Below, in pieces: positions 36,196 through 45,250 of a DNA stretch of 64,000 nucleotides. Made by a program: the position numbers and the translations under genes. The notes below the pieces were generated by a model. It ran no database searches, had not been told where the DNA came from, and worked only from the letters and a program-made list of their open reading frames with translations. The DNA lies in NCBI GenBank assembly GCA_002294185.1, contig DBFD01000061.1, positions 61,657 through 125,656 of the forward strand. Reading direction: 5' to 3'. Source of the DNA: Paracoccus sp. UBA889 (GTDB lineage Bacteria; Pseudomonadota; Alphaproteobacteria; Rhodobacterales; Rhodobacteraceae). Within the stretch, counting starts at the first letter, position 1. Every line of letters starts with the position of its first letter.

Positions 36196-36819
36196 ATGCA
36201 GAAAAGCGCCGAGGCATTCCGTTCGATCGGAGAGGTCGCCAAGCTGATCGGCGTCGCCCCGCATGTCCTGCGCTATTGGGAAACGCAGTTCCCGCAGTTG
36301 AAGCCGATGAAGCGGCCTGATGGTCGGCGCTATTATCGCCCCGACGATATCCGGCTGGTAGCCGGGCTGTGCGAGGTTCTGCGCGACGACGGCATGACCA
36401 TCAGGGGCGCGAAGAAGCTGATCGCAAAGGATCGTGGCGCGGCGATTCGCGGTCGCGGCGCCGAGCGCCTGGGCGAGCAGGTGGCCGCGCCCGGCGCCCC
36501 TGAGGCGACGCCGCGCAAGGAAGCCGCCATCGCGAAGCATCTGATCGAGATGCCCGACGAACCCGCGCCGCAGGACGATCCGATGCCCGACCATCCGCCC
36601 CGCGCGCGGCAGCGCCGCCGCCGGCAGTCGGGCCATGATGCGCTGCCTCTGTTTCCCGACCTGTCCGCCGACGCGCAGGCCACCGGCTGGCTGGCGCAGC
36701 TTGCCCGACTGTCGGTTCGCCTGCGCGCGGCCAGCCATCGCGACGCGCGGTGGCAGCAGGCCGCGCCCCGCGCCGCCGCACTGCGCGGCATCATCATCGC
36801 GCATTACGAAAACACCTGA
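36196..36819 (+). CDS. MerR family transcriptional regulator
   Basis: A 207-residue protein with an N-terminal MerR winged helix (RSIGEVAKLIGVAPHVLRYWETQFPQLKPMKRPDGRRYYRPDDI) and a long basic and Pro-rich C-terminal half with no clear effector domain or metal cysteines. I prefer the ATG at 36196; an in-frame TTG at 36190 directly follows the ihfA stop. The ihfA-merR pair ahead of tRNA-Pro is widely conserved in alphaproteobacteria. Target genes are unknown. Confidence 0.88.
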   Translation: MQKSAEAFRSIGEVAKLIGVAPHVLRYWETQFPQLKPMKRPDGRRYYRPDDIRLVAGLCEVLRDDGMTIRGAKKLIAKDRGAAIRGRGAERLGEQVAAPGAPEATPRKEAAIAKHLIEMPDEPAPQDDPMPDHPPRARQRRRRQSGHDALPLFPDLSADAQATGWLAQLARLSVRLRAASHRDARWQQAAPRAAALRGIIIAHYENT

Positions 36820-36889
36820 CCGGCAGGATGAAGATTCCCGTCCCGTGGCCCTTGTGCAGGCCCGCCGCTTCGCTCTATATGGCCGGCGT

Positions 36890-36967
36890 CGGGCCGTGGC
36901 GCAGCTTGGTTAGCGCGTCCGTCTGGGGGGCGGAAGGCCGCGAGTTCGAATCTCGCCGGCCCGACCA
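36890..36967 (+). tRNA. tRNA-Pro (anticodon GGG)
   Basis: Cloverleaf read by eye. The acceptor CGGGCCG (36890-36896) pairs with CGGCCCG, followed by encoded ACCA to 36967. The D-arm includes AGCTTGGTTAG. The anticodon stem TCCGT/GCGGA holds the loop CTGGGGG, with GGG at the anticodon. The T-loop is TTCGAATC. 78 bases with CCA. An intrinsic terminator follows. Confidence 0.96.
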
Positions 36968-36971
36968 TTTC

Positions 36972-37006
36972 GAAAACGCCCATCCCTCCACGGGGTGGGC
37001 GTTTTC
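36972..37006 (+). terminator. Intrinsic terminator of tRNA-Pro
   Basis: GAAAACGCCCA (from 36972) pairs with TGGGCGTTTTC (to 37006). An inner CCC/GGG extension makes a very long stem with a short loop. It begins five bases after the tRNA CCA. The 3' arm supplies the TTTT. Confidence 0.85.
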
Positions 37007-37036
37007 GTATCCGCCTGATCTGCAAGGAAGGATGGC

Positions 37037-38104
37037 ATGAACGGAGTCCTGCCCGACAGCGAGATCCGGCACCTGATCGATAAGGGCGCCATCACCGCCG
37101 ATCCCGCGATCCTGCCCGAACAGGTCCAGCCCGCCAGCCTGGACTTGCGGCTGGGCACGACGGCCTGTCGACTGCGCGCCAGCTTTCTGGCCGGAAAGGG
37201 CCATCGCATCAGCGACCGTCTGGCCGATTTCGGAATGCACCGGATGGATCTGTCCGGCGGTGCCGTTCTGGAACGGGGATGCGTCTATCTGGTGCCGCTG
37301 ATGGAACGGCTGACCCTGCCCGATGGGCTGAGCGCCGTCGCCAATGCCAAATCCTCGACCGGGCGGCTGGATCTGCTGACCCGGCTTGTGACCGATGACG
37401 GCACCGAGTTCGATCGCCTGCCCGAAGCCTATGACGGTCCCCTTTATGCCGAAATCTGCCCGCGCAGCTTTTCGGTTCTGGTGCGCCCCGGAATGCGCCT
37501 GAACCAGCTTCGCCTGCGGCGCGGTCAGGCGGTGCTGACGGACGCCGAATTGCGCGATCTGGACGCCCGCGAGCCGCTGGTCGGCGGCAAGGCGCTGATC
37601 GACCAGGGGCTTGGCTTTTCCGTGGACCTGCGTCCCTCGGGCGGCGATCTGGTCGGCTATCGCGCGCGACCCCATAGTGGTGTCATCGACCTGGACCGGA
37701 TCGGGGCCTATGACGCGCGCGATTTCTGGGATGAGTTGCGGACCGGCGACGGCCGCCTGATCCTCGACCCCGGTGCGTTCTATATCCTCGTCAGTCGCGA
37801 ATCGGTCGCGATCCCCGCCGATTGCGCCGCCGAGATGGCCCCCTATCTGGCCATGGCGGGTGAATTCCGCGTTCATTACGCCGGCTTCTTCGATCCCGGC
37901 TTCGGCATCGGGGCGGCCGGCGCCGGCGCGCGCGGCGTGCTGGAGGTGCGCTGTCACGAGGCACCCTTTGCGCTGGAACATGGTCAGGTCGTCGGGCGCC
38001 TGGTCTATGAACGCATGGCCGCCCGCCCCGACCGCCTCTACGGCGCGGGCATCCGGTCGAATTATCAGGGTCAGGGCCTGAAACTTGCCAAGCAGTTCCG
38101 CTGA
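37037..38104 (+). CDS. dcd: Long-form 2'-deoxycytidine 5'-triphosphate deaminase
   Basis: Supplies dUTP from dCTP for thymidylate synthesis. The 355-residue protein is about twice the E. coli enzyme. It looks like two dCTP deaminase/dUTPase-type halves: the first with QPASLDLRLGTT and NAKSSTGRLDLLTRLV, the second with LDPGAFYILVSRESVAIP and FRVHYAGFFDPGFG. This duplicated form is usual in alphaproteobacteria. It stands alone, convergent with the methyltransferase gene. Confidence 0.88.
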   Translation: MNGVLPDSEIRHLIDKGAITADPAILPEQVQPASLDLRLGTTACRLRASFLAGKGHRISDRLADFGMHRMDLSGGAVLERGCVYLVPLMERLTLPDGLSAVANAKSSTGRLDLLTRLVTDDGTEFDRLPEAYDGPLYAEICPRSFSVLVRPGMRLNQLRLRRGQAVLTDAELRDLDAREPLVGGKALIDQGLGFSVDLRPSGGDLVGYRARPHSGVIDLDRIGAYDARDFWDELRTGDGRLILDPGAFYILVSRESVAIPADCAAEMAPYLAMAGEFRVHYAGFFDPGFGIGAAGAGARGVLEVRCHEAPFALEHGQVVGRLVYERMAARPDRLYGAGIRSNYQGQGLKLAKQFR

Positions 38105-38121
38105 CCGCGAATGCCGTCCGG

Positions 38122-39225
38122 TCACCCTCGCGGTGTCTGCCACAGCCGGACCTTCAGCCCGCCATGCGCGATGATGGGACCGGCCTCCAGCGGCAGCCCG
38201 GTCGCCCGTGCCAGCCCGGCCTCGCTGGTCACGATCCCGACCCGCCAGCCCGCAAGCCGGTCGCGAAACACCTCGCCCATGGCGGCGTGCAACCCGTATA
38301 GCGGCCCCTTGTTTCCGACCCGGGCGCCATAGGGCGGATTGACGATGACGATGCCGGGCGGTCCCTTGGGCGGCGTCAGGTCGCCAACCGGCAGGCAGGC
38401 AAAGTCGGTCCATTCCGACACGCCAGCCCGGGCGGCGTTCTGAACGCTCATCCGAATGGCACCGGCGTCGCGATCGCTTCCGTGAAAGCGGTTTTCGGGG
38501 GTTGTCGGCGCCGGGGATGCGCGCATTGCCCGCCAGGCTGCGGGATCAAAACTGGAAAGGTTTTCAAAGGCAAAGCCGCGACTGCGACCGGCGGCGAGAC
38601 CGGCCGCCATCTCGGCCGCCTCGATGACGAAGGTGCCCGACCCGCACATCGGGTCGACCACGGTCTGGCTGCCATCGAACCCCATCTCGCGCAGGAACAT
38701 CGCCGCCATCGTCTCGCGCATGGGGGCCTTGGCGACAGCTTGCTTGTGGCCGCGCTTGTGCAGCGATTCGCCGGTCGTATCGAGGCTGATCGTGACCAGA
38801 TCGTCGTCGATCCGGACCTTCACGACGATTCCGGCATCGGCCGCGATCGGGGCGCCCAGTTCCTCGGCGATGGCGCGTTCGACCCGCTGTGCCGCCGCGC
38901 CCGCGTGATAGATGCGGCTGGCGCGGCAGACGGCATCGACCCTGACGGACAGATCGCGGCGCAGCACCGAAGCCCAGGGAAATTTCCGCGCCCGCTTGTC
39001 CAGCTGCGCCAGATGCAGCGCCCGAAAGCTGCCGATCCGCGCCAGAACCCGCGTCGCCCCGCGCAGCCAAAGATTGGCCCGCCAGACATCCGCCCAGCCG
39101 CCGCGAATCGTCACGCCGCCGGGCTGGATCTCTGGCACCCAGCCAAGCGCGCGCGCCTCGGCGGCCAAGGGCTGTTCCAGCCCCGGCGTCGCCACCAGGA
39201 AAATGTCGAAAGGATCGTCGCGCAT
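38122..39225 (-). CDS. THUMP-domain class I RNA methyltransferase (RlmL/YcbY-like)
   Basis: A 367-residue protein with an N-terminal THUMP/ferredoxin-like part (IFLVATPGLEQPLAAEA onwards) and a C-terminal N6/N2-type methyltransferase. It shows motif I VVDPMCGSGTFVIEAA, GSDRDAGAIRMS, and catalytic NPPYG. The layout matches the N-terminal half of E. coli RlmL, which makes m2G2445 in 23S rRNA. The exact target in this organism is inferred. Confidence 0.88.
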   Translation of the reverse strand: MRDDPFDIFLVATPGLEQPLAAEARALGWVPEIQPGGVTIRGGWADVWRANLWLRGATRVLARIGSFRALHLAQLDKRARKFPWASVLRRDLSVRVDAVCRASRIYHAGAAAQRVERAIAEELGAPIAADAGIVVKVRIDDDLVTISLDTTGESLHKRGHKQAVAKAPMRETMAAMFLREMGFDGSQTVVDPMCGSGTFVIEAAEMAAGLAAGRSRGFAFENLSSFDPAAWRAMRASPAPTTPENRFHGSDRDAGAIRMSVQNAARAGVSEWTDFACLPVGDLTPPKGPPGIVIVNPPYGARVGNKGPLYGLHAAMGEVFRDRLAGWRVGIVTSEAGLARATGLPLEAGPIIAHGGLKVRLWQTPRG

Positions 39226-39264
39226 GCGCCGAGCCCTAGCGGCTGGCGACGGAAAAGGCGAGGC

Positions 39265-39459
39265 TCAGCGGCCGATCCGCCGCGCCAATTTCGCCGCCTG
39301 CCGGGCACGCTTGGCGGCCTGACGGTTGGTTCTGGCCTGCTGTGGCTTCGGCGTGGCCCCCGGCTTGCGCCGCGACATGCGGTTGATGCCCTTGTTGATG
39401 CCCCAGTTCATCATGCGGCGCATGAACAGACGGGTGAACATGTTGATGAAGCCGTTCAT
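39265..39459 (-). CDS. Small basic conserved-looking protein
   Basis: A 64-residue very basic protein. It has an N-terminal amphipathic or hydrophobic part (MNGFINMFTRLFMRRMMNWGINKGIN) and an Arg/Lys/Ala-rich tail (AAKRARQAAKLARRIGR). It starts ten bases after scpB on the same strand, so it is probably cotranscribed. I recognise no domain. It could bind nucleic acid or membrane. The absence of a better ORF and the tight spacing support it as real. Confidence 0.6.
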   Translation of the reverse strand: MNGFINMFTRLFMRRMMNWGINKGINRMSRRKPGATPKPQQARTNRQAAKRARQAAKLARRIGR

Positions 39460-39468
39460 CCTGTGACC

Positions 39469-40152
39469 TCACTCATCTTCGAACAGATCGTCGGCGGGAA
39501 TGCCGCGGTCGATATTGTCATCCTCGGTGGCCGGCGCAAGAGGGGTGGCGATCCCCTCGCGCGGCGGCCGCGAATCCAGCAGCCCTGCCGCGCGCAACTC
39601 GGACAATCCGGGAAGATCGCGGGCCGATTCCAGGCCGAAATGGTCCAGAAATGTCTCGGTCACGACAAAGGTCGCCGGCCTGCCCGGTGTCATGCGGCGG
39701 CGGCCGACACGGACCCATTCCATCTCGATCAGCTGGTCCAGCGTGCCGCGGCTGACCGCGACGCCGCGAATTTCCTCGATCTCGGCGCGGGTGACCGGCT
39801 GGTGATAGGCGATGATCGCCAATGTCTCGACGGCAGCGCGGGACAATCGGCGCTGCTCGACCGTTTCGGTCTGCATCAGGAAGGACAGATCGGGGGCGGT
39901 GCGGAAGGCATAGCCGTCGCCGATTCGTTCCAGCGCCACGCCGCGGCCCTGATAGCGGCGGCGCAGGGCCGACACGGCCTCGGCCGGATCGCAGCCGCGC
40001 GGCAGGCGGGCGGCCAGGTCGCGAACGGTGATGGGACCGGCGGCGGCGAAAAGGATGGCTTCGACCATTCGTTCCTGCTGGTCCGGCGGCGGCGGCGGAA
40101 ACTCGGGCCGGGCTTCGGCCTCGGCGTCGTCTTGCGGGGTCGGATCGGTCAC
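39469..40152 (-). CDS. scpB: Segregation and condensation protein B
   Basis: Kleisin-interacting subunit of the SMC-ScpAB condensin. The 227-residue product starts at GTG 40152, one base after the scpA stop, and carries tandem winged helices: MVEAILFAAAGPITVRDLA, then RAAVETLAIIAYHQPVTRAEIEEIRGV and GRRRMTPGRPATFVVTETFLDHFGL. The C-terminus is a short acidic tail. An alternative start is the Met before VEAILFA. Confidence 0.92.
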   Translation of the reverse strand: MTDPTPQDDAEAEARPEFPPPPPDQQERMVEAILFAAAGPITVRDLAARLPRGCDPAEAVSALRRRYQGRGVALERIGDGYAFRTAPDLSFLMQTETVEQRRLSRAAVETLAIIAYHQPVTRAEIEEIRGVAVSRGTLDQLIEMEWVRVGRRRMTPGRPATFVVTETFLDHFGLESARDLPGLSELRAAGLLDSRPPREGIATPLAPATEDDNIDRGIPADDLFEDE

Positions 40153-40153
40153 G

Positions 40154-41029
40154 TCAGGAGCGGTCGGCTGAAGGGTTGCGGCGGAAGCTGATGGGCGCGA
40201 AGGTCCCGGCCTGGCGGATCTCCAGCTTGCCCTGCCGGGCCAGTTCCAGCGAGGCGGCAAAGGTGGCGGCGGTGGCCGAGCGGCGGCGCCTGCCGTCACC
40301 GTCCCAGCCATCGGGCAGGAAATCCGACAGGTCGGTCCAGTCGCCGGCAAAGCCGATCAGCCCGCGCATCCGGTCCAGCGCCTGTTCCATGGTGAATGTG
40401 TCGTGGCGCTCGAAGGCATAGGGGCGGAATTCCTCTTTCGTCTTCAGGCGGGCATAGGCGCGCATCAGGTCGATCAGCCCGGCCTGCCATTCGGTGCGCC
40501 GCTTGCGGGCAATGGTTTCGGGCGCGCCGCGCGCAAAGCGGCTGATGCCCAGCCGATCGCGGCCCATCAGGCGGGCTGCCGCCTCGCGCATGGCTTGCAG
40601 CCGTTCCAGCTGGAAGGCCAGATGGGCGGCCATGTCCTCGGCCGAGGGGCCCTCGGCCTCGGGGTCGGGCGGCAACAGCAGGCGCGATTTCAGGAAGGCC
40701 AGCCAGGCTGCCATGACCAGATAATCGGCGGCCAGCTCGATTCGCAGGGCGCGGGCCTTTTCCACGAAGGCCAGGTATTGTTCGGCCAGGTGCAGGACCG
40801 AGATCTTCATCAGATCGACCTTCTGGGTCCGCGCCAGGGTCAGCAGCAGGTCCAGAGGGCCTTCATAGCCGTCCACGTCGATGATCAGCGCCTCGTCCGC
40901 CCGGCGCTGCGCCACGCTGTCGAAATCATCCTCCGGCGGGCTGTCGGGCACCGGCTTCAGATAGGGAACGTCTGTCGAGGATCTGGCCAAGGGAATTCCC
41001 GTTTGCTGCGACGGGCAGACTCGGCCCAA
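40154..41029 (-). CDS. scpA: Segregation and condensation protein A
   Basis: Kleisin subunit of the SMC-ScpAB complex for chromosome compaction. The domain starts around residue 48 with IIDVDGYEGPLDLLLTLARTQKVDLMKISVLHLAEQYL and contains ADYLVMAAWLAFLKSRLLLPP. The start is uncertain: the position given is a TTG, and other TTG or GTG codons lie within the next 40 codons. None has a clear Shine-Dalgarno. A dispersed repeat motif (41063-41085) occupies the gap to nagZ. Confidence 0.9.
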   Translation of the reverse strand: MGRVCPSQQTGIPLARSSTDVPYLKPVPDSPPEDDFDSVAQRRADEALIIDVDGYEGPLDLLLTLARTQKVDLMKISVLHLAEQYLAFVEKARALRIELAADYLVMAAWLAFLKSRLLLPPDPEAEGPSAEDMAAHLAFQLERLQAMREAAARLMGRDRLGISRFARGAPETIARKRRTEWQAGLIDLMRAYARLKTKEEFRPYAFERHDTFTMEQALDRMRGLIGFAGDWTDLSDFLPDGWDGDGRRRRSATAATFAASLELARQGKLEIRQAGTFAPISFRRNPSADRS

Positions 41030-41062
41030 GCCCTGCGCGAGTCAAGCGCGGCGGGCGCGCAA

Positions 41063-41085
41063 GGGGTATTTGTGCAACGAAGAAA
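41063..41085 (-). repeat. Dispersed motif directly after the nagZ stop
   Basis: The plus strand reads GGGGTATTTGTGCAACGAAG followed by AAA, ending at the base before the nagZ stop codon (41086). It is a near copy of the motif at 7242-7262. Here it lies between two genes on the same strand and would be in the 5' leader of scpA if the two are cotranscribed. Confidence 0.55.
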
Positions 41086-42066
41086 TCAGGCGGTCAGCGC
41101 GCGCCATTCGGCGAGCAGCGCGGCACGGTCCAGATTCCGGGGCGCACGGCGCCGGGCAAGTGCTGCATCGGCACGGCGGCGGGCGAGGGGCGTCATCGGC
41201 CCCGCGGCGGCGACCACCGGTTCCATCTGGGCCACATCGCGGTTGCAATGCAGAACCAGATCGCATCCGGCGGCGATCGAGGCCGCGGCACGGTCGGATT
41301 CGGACCCGGCGAGGGCGTTCATGGTGATATCGTCGCTCATCAGCAGGCCGTCGAAGCCGATCCGGTCGCGGATCAGCGCGATGATCCGGGCCGAGGCGGT
41401 GGCGGGGGCGTCGTCCAGGTCGGCAAAGCGGATATGGGCGGTCATGCCCATCGGCAGATCGTTGAGCGCCCTGAACGGCGCGAAATCCGTTGCGTCGAGT
41501 TCGGCCAGTGGCGCGGTGACCACGGGCAGGTCGCTGTGGCTGTCGGCGGCAGCCCTGCCATGTCCGGGCATGTGTTTCACAACCGGCAGCACTCCGGCAG
41601 CCAGCAGGCCATCGGCGGCAGCGCGGCCCAGTTCGGCGACGGTTTGCGGATCGGTTCCGAGACAGCGGTTGCGCAGGAAGGGATGAGTGTCGGGCTGCGC
41701 CACATCCAGCGTCGGCGCGCAATCCGAATCGATGCCGCAATCGCGCAATTCGCGCCCGATCAGGTAGTGTCGCAGCCACATGGCGCGCGGCCCGGCCGGG
41801 GCCTGATCCAGCGGTGCGGGCCATTCCATCCAATGCGGCGCCCGCAGGCGCTGGACGCGGCCGCCTTCCTGATCGACGGTGATCACCGCGTCGCGGCCCA
41901 CGGCCTCGCGCAGATCACCGGTCAGGCGGCGCAGCTGGTCAGGGTCGTCCACGTTGCGGCCGAACAGGATGAAGCCCCACGGATCGGCTTGGCGGAAAAA
42001 GGACCGCTCGCCCGTCGTGAGGCTGGTCCCGGCGATGCCGCCGAGGATCGTCGCGTTCGGCGCCAT
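41086..42066 (-). CDS. nagZ: Beta-N-acetylhexosaminidase (NagZ)
   Basis: GH3 enzyme that removes GlcNAc from anhydro-muropeptides in cytoplasmic cell-wall recycling. The 326-residue product has ITVDQEGGRVQRL, VVKHMPGHGRAAADSHSDLP (the catalytic Asp-His loop), and the nucleophile Asp in GLLMSDDITMNAL. The ATG at 42066 shares its A with the stop of the SPOR gene (TGATG). Pairing with a SPOR protein fits peptidoglycan turnover. Confidence 0.95.
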   Translation of the reverse strand: MAPNATILGGIAGTSLTTGERSFFRQADPWGFILFGRNVDDPDQLRRLTGDLREAVGRDAVITVDQEGGRVQRLRAPHWMEWPAPLDQAPAGPRAMWLRHYLIGRELRDCGIDSDCAPTLDVAQPDTHPFLRNRCLGTDPQTVAELGRAAADGLLAAGVLPVVKHMPGHGRAAADSHSDLPVVTAPLAELDATDFAPFRALNDLPMGMTAHIRFADLDDAPATASARIIALIRDRIGFDGLLMSDDITMNALAGSESDRAAASIAAGCDLVLHCNRDVAQMEPVVAAAGPMTPLARRRADAALARRRAPRNLDRAALLAEWRALTA

Positions 42067-43208
42067 CAGCGCGACAGCGCGATGCAGTCCGTGCCGCCCG
42101 ATTTGACCGCCGAACAGAATTGGCGCGCATCGCTGATCGAGGAAAAGCCTGCCACGCGCAACCGCCAGAAGGTGCGGCCGTTCGAATCGTATTTCTGGAT
42201 CACCTGCCCCTTGTCCGAGAACAGCGAGCCGAACTTGCCCGAAAGGCGGTTCCATTCGCCGTTGGCGATGGCATTGCTGTCAAAGGCGCCAAGCTGGACC
42301 AGCGGGCCGCTGCCGGTATCGACGGCCGGCTTCGCGGTCGGCTCGGCCGGGCGGCGGGCCGGGGCCGCCGGCGCCGCGTCGGTTGCCATCGTGCCGGCCG
42401 AGGCCAGACGGGTGATGCGCGGGCGCGGAGCCGGACGGGGCGAGGCCACAATGGCGCCAAGATTGGCCGCGGCCTGCGCCTGCGCCAGAGCCGCGTTGAT
42501 CGCATCGGTCTGCGCGGGGACGCCGTTCTCGTCGGTCAGCGCCTCGTTGACCGATCCCTCGATCACGGGCGCGTCGATGACCGAGGAATCCTCGACCGAA
42601 TCGCTGGCCACGGCAAGGCGGTTCGCTTCGGCCGCCGCCTGTTCCTCGGCCAGGGCGCGGGCCTCGCTGTCAGACATCGGCGTGATTTCCTCGCCATCGA
42701 AGCTGAGCGGCGCGTCGGGCGTATTGGCGGGATCGCGCGCCTCGGCGCCAAGCGTGCCCATCGCGACATCCTCGTCGGTCAGGCCCACCGCGGCGGGCGC
42801 GATCGCGACCGTATCGGTTCGCGCGGGTTCGGCCCCCTCGGTCACGCCGTTGACCGAATAGCCGGTGTAAGAGGTCAGCTTGCCGCCCGGATCCTCGGGC
42901 GTGGTGCGGGCATCGCCCGCGATGGCCTTGATGACCGGCACGCCCGACACATCGCGCGACACCAGTTGCCAGCCCCAGACCATCAGACCGACCATCAGCC
43001 CGACCGAGGCCACGGCGCCCAGATAATGGGTCAGCCGGGTCAACCGAACCGAAATGCCTTCCGACCCGTCGGGATCGGCCGCGAATCGGCTGTCGCCGGA
43101 TACGGCATCGCCGGCGCCGTCCCAGTTGTCCTGATCGTAAGAGAATTCGCGCCGCACCTTGTGCCGCGAGAACACGTAACCGCCTTCGCGGAAATCCATT
43201 ACTGCCAT
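42066..43208 (-). CDS. SPOR domain-containing membrane protein
   Basis: A 380-residue bitopic protein. It has a cytoplasmic N-terminus, one transmembrane helix (about 62-83), a long acidic and Ala-rich periplasmic linker, and a C-terminal SPOR domain (about 305-380; VQLGAFDSNAIANGEWNRL, FWRLRVAGFSSISDARQFC). SPOR domains bind denuded glycan strands at the septum. It lies between argS and nagZ, a conserved order in this group. Confidence 0.88.
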   Translation of the reverse strand: MAVMDFREGGYVFSRHKVRREFSYDQDNWDGAGDAVSGDSRFAADPDGSEGISVRLTRLTHYLGAVASVGLMVGLMVWGWQLVSRDVSGVPVIKAIAGDARTTPEDPGGKLTSYTGYSVNGVTEGAEPARTDTVAIAPAAVGLTDEDVAMGTLGAEARDPANTPDAPLSFDGEEITPMSDSEARALAEEQAAAEANRLAVASDSVEDSSVIDAPVIEGSVNEALTDENGVPAQTDAINAALAQAQAAANLGAIVASPRPAPRPRITRLASAGTMATDAAPAAPARRPAEPTAKPAVDTGSGPLVQLGAFDSNAIANGEWNRLSGKFGSLFSDKGQVIQKYDSNGRTFWRLRVAGFSSISDARQFCSAVKSGGTDCIALSR

Positions 43209-43277
43209 AGCCTGCCTGTCTGCCGGTTGATCCGACTTGCCTCGACTGCTCGTCCACTTCGGCCGGGGCGCCTTTGG

Positions 43278-45020
43278 TCAGCGCATTTCCTCGACCGGAG
43301 TGACGCCAAGGATACCCAGACCGGCGGAAATGACAACGCCAACCGCCCGGACCAGCGCGATTTTTGCCTGGCTCGTGGCCGAATCGCCATCCTGGACAAA
43401 GCGCAGCGACTGATCGTCATTGCCCCGGTTCCACAGCGAATGCAGGTCGGACGCGATCTCGTAGAGGAAAAACGCGATCCGATGCGGCTCGTGCGCGCGG
43501 GCGGCATGTTCGACAAGGCGTGGCCATTCGGCAACTTTCCGGGCCAGGTCAAGTTCTGATTGATGGGCCAGTTTCGACAGATCGGCGTCCGCAAGGGCCG
43601 AATCCGAGACGTCGATGCCAACCTCTGTCGCGCGGCGCAGGACCGAACTGACCCGCGCGCTGGCATACTGGACATACCAGACCGGGTTGTCCCGGGATTG
43701 TTCCAGCACCCTGGCAAAGTCGAAATCCAGCGCCGCGTCGTTCTTGCGCGTCAGCATGATGAAACGGGTCACATCCGAACCTGCCTCTTCGACGACATCG
43801 CGCAGGGTGACGAAGGTGCCCGCCCGCTTGGACATCTTGAAGGGCTCGCCGTTCCGGAACAGCTTGACCAGCTGGATCAGCTTGATGTCCAGCGGCACGC
43901 GGCCGTTCGACAATGCCTTCACCGCGGCGTTCATCCGCTTGACATAGCCGCCGTGATCGGCGCCGAACACGTCGATCAACTGATCGAAGCCCCGGTCGAT
44001 CTTGTCCCAGTGATAGGCGATGTCGGGGGCGAAATAGGTCCAGGCGCCATCCGATTTCTGGATCGGCCGATCCACGTCGTCGCCATGGGCGGTCGATCTG
44101 AAAAGCAGTTGTTCGCGCGCCTCCCAATCCTCGGGCAGTCGGCCCTTGGGCGGCTCCAGCACGCCGCGATAGATCAGGCCCAAGCTGTCCAGGCGCTTGA
44201 TCGCCGCCTCGATCCTGCCGCTGCCGTAAAGCGCCTTTTCGCTGGAATAGATGTCCATCCGGACGCCCAGCAGGGCCAGATCCTGGCGGATCATCCCCAT
44301 CATCGCCTCGGTCGCGAAATCGCGCACCTCGGCCAGCCATTCCTCCTCGGGGCGCTCCAGCAGGCTGTCGCCGTATCTGTCCTTCAGCGCCTCGCCAACC
44401 GCAATCAGGTAATCGCCGGGATACAACCCTTCGCGGATTTCCGGTTCCAGCCCATTGGCCTCGCGGTAACGCTCATAGGCCGAGCGGGCCAGCACATCGA
44501 CCTGCGCGCCGCCGTCGTTGATGTAATATTCGCGTGTCACCTCGTGGCCGGAAAAGGCCAGCAGATTGGCCAGCGCGTCGCCAAAGACCGCGCCGCGGAC
44601 ATGGCCCACATGCATCGGGCCGGTCGGGTTGGCGCTGACGAATTCGACATTGACCTTGTGGCCCGCGCCGATGCCGGAACGGCCGAAATCGCGGCCCGCG
44701 CGGATTGCCGTCCTGACCACACCCTGCCAGACCGAGGGCGCGAGGCGCAGGTTCAGAAAGCCCGGTCCCGCCACCTCGGCGCCTGCGATGCGGGGATCGG
44801 TCAGCCGGGCGGCCAGTTTTTCGGCGATCTCGCGCGGCTTCATGCCGGCGGGCTTGGCCAGCACCATCGCGGCATTGGTCGCCATGTCGCCATGGGCCGG
44901 ATCGCGCGGCGGCTCGACCGTGACATTGGCGGTGTCGAGACCGGCAGGCACTTCGCCCGCCCCGGCCATCTGGTCCAGCGCCTCGATGACGATACCGCGA
45001 AGATCGGTGAAAAGGTTCAT
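43278..45020 (-). CDS. argS: Arginyl-tRNA synthetase
   Basis: Charges tRNA-Arg. The 580-residue class I synthetase has the HIGH-type motif [10 protein letters not shown] and [14 protein letters not shown] as the KMSKS equivalent, with a C-terminal DALR anticodon-binding domain (ending GVTPVEEMR). I start at ATG 45020 ([15 protein letters not shown]); the ORF extends to 45146 without family similarity. Followed by the SPOR gene after 69 bases. Confidence 0.96.
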   Translation of the reverse strand: MNLFTDLRGIVIEALDQMAGAGEVPAGLDTANVTVEPPRDPAHGDMATNAAMVLAKPAGMKPREIAEKLAARLTDPRIAGAEVAGPGFLNLRLAPSVWQGVVRTAIRAGRDFGRSGIGAGHKVNVEFVSANPTGPMHVGHVRGAVFGDALANLLAFSGHEVTREYYINDGGAQVDVLARSAYERYREANGLEPEIREGLYPGDYLIAVGEALKDRYGDSLLERPEEEWLAEVRDFATEAMMGMIRQDLALLGVRMDIYSSEKALYGSGRIEAAIKRLDSLGLIYRGVLEPPKGRLPEDWEAREQLLFRSTAHGDDVDRPIQKSDGAWTYFAPDIAYHWDKIDRGFDQLIDVFGADHGGYVKRMNAAVKALSNGRVPLDIKLIQLVKLFRNGEPFKMSKRAGTFVTLRDVVEEAGSDVTRFIMLTRKNDAALDFDFARVLEQSRDNPVWYVQYASARVSSVLRRATEVGIDVSDSALADADLSKLAHQSELDLARKVAEWPRLVEHAARAHEPHRIAFFLYEIASDLHSLWNRGNDDQSLRFVQDGDSATSQAKIALVRAVGVVISAGLGILGVTPVEEMR

Positions 45021-45216
45021 GATCGGCTTCCTGACATTCAGCCTGCCGGTTATCGCCTGCGGATATGGAAGGTCAACAGCGGTGGCCGAAGCGCGCCAGG
45101 AAGCAGGGGCATCTGTCGGCGATCCCGGCATCGGAAACGCGCCCACCGGTCCCGGTCAGGGGGCGATGCGCGGCCGGACGACACCCGCCGCGCCGGGATT
45201 GCGGTCGGGGGATCCG

Positions 45217-45245
45217 CGACCGGGACGGGAATGCCCGCCCGGTCG
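45217..45245 (-). terminator. Hairpin after the antiporter gene
   Basis: CGACCGGG (45217-45224) pairs with CCCGGTCG (45238-45245); CGGG/CCCG continues it past a single bulged A, with loop AATG. This strong stem begins six bases after the antiporter stop and has no T-run. Probable terminator or 3' stabiliser, separating the gene from argS. The rest of the 230-bp gap to argS shows only a smaller CGGTCG/CGACCG repeat. Confidence 0.55.
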
Positions 45246-45250
45246 GATCG

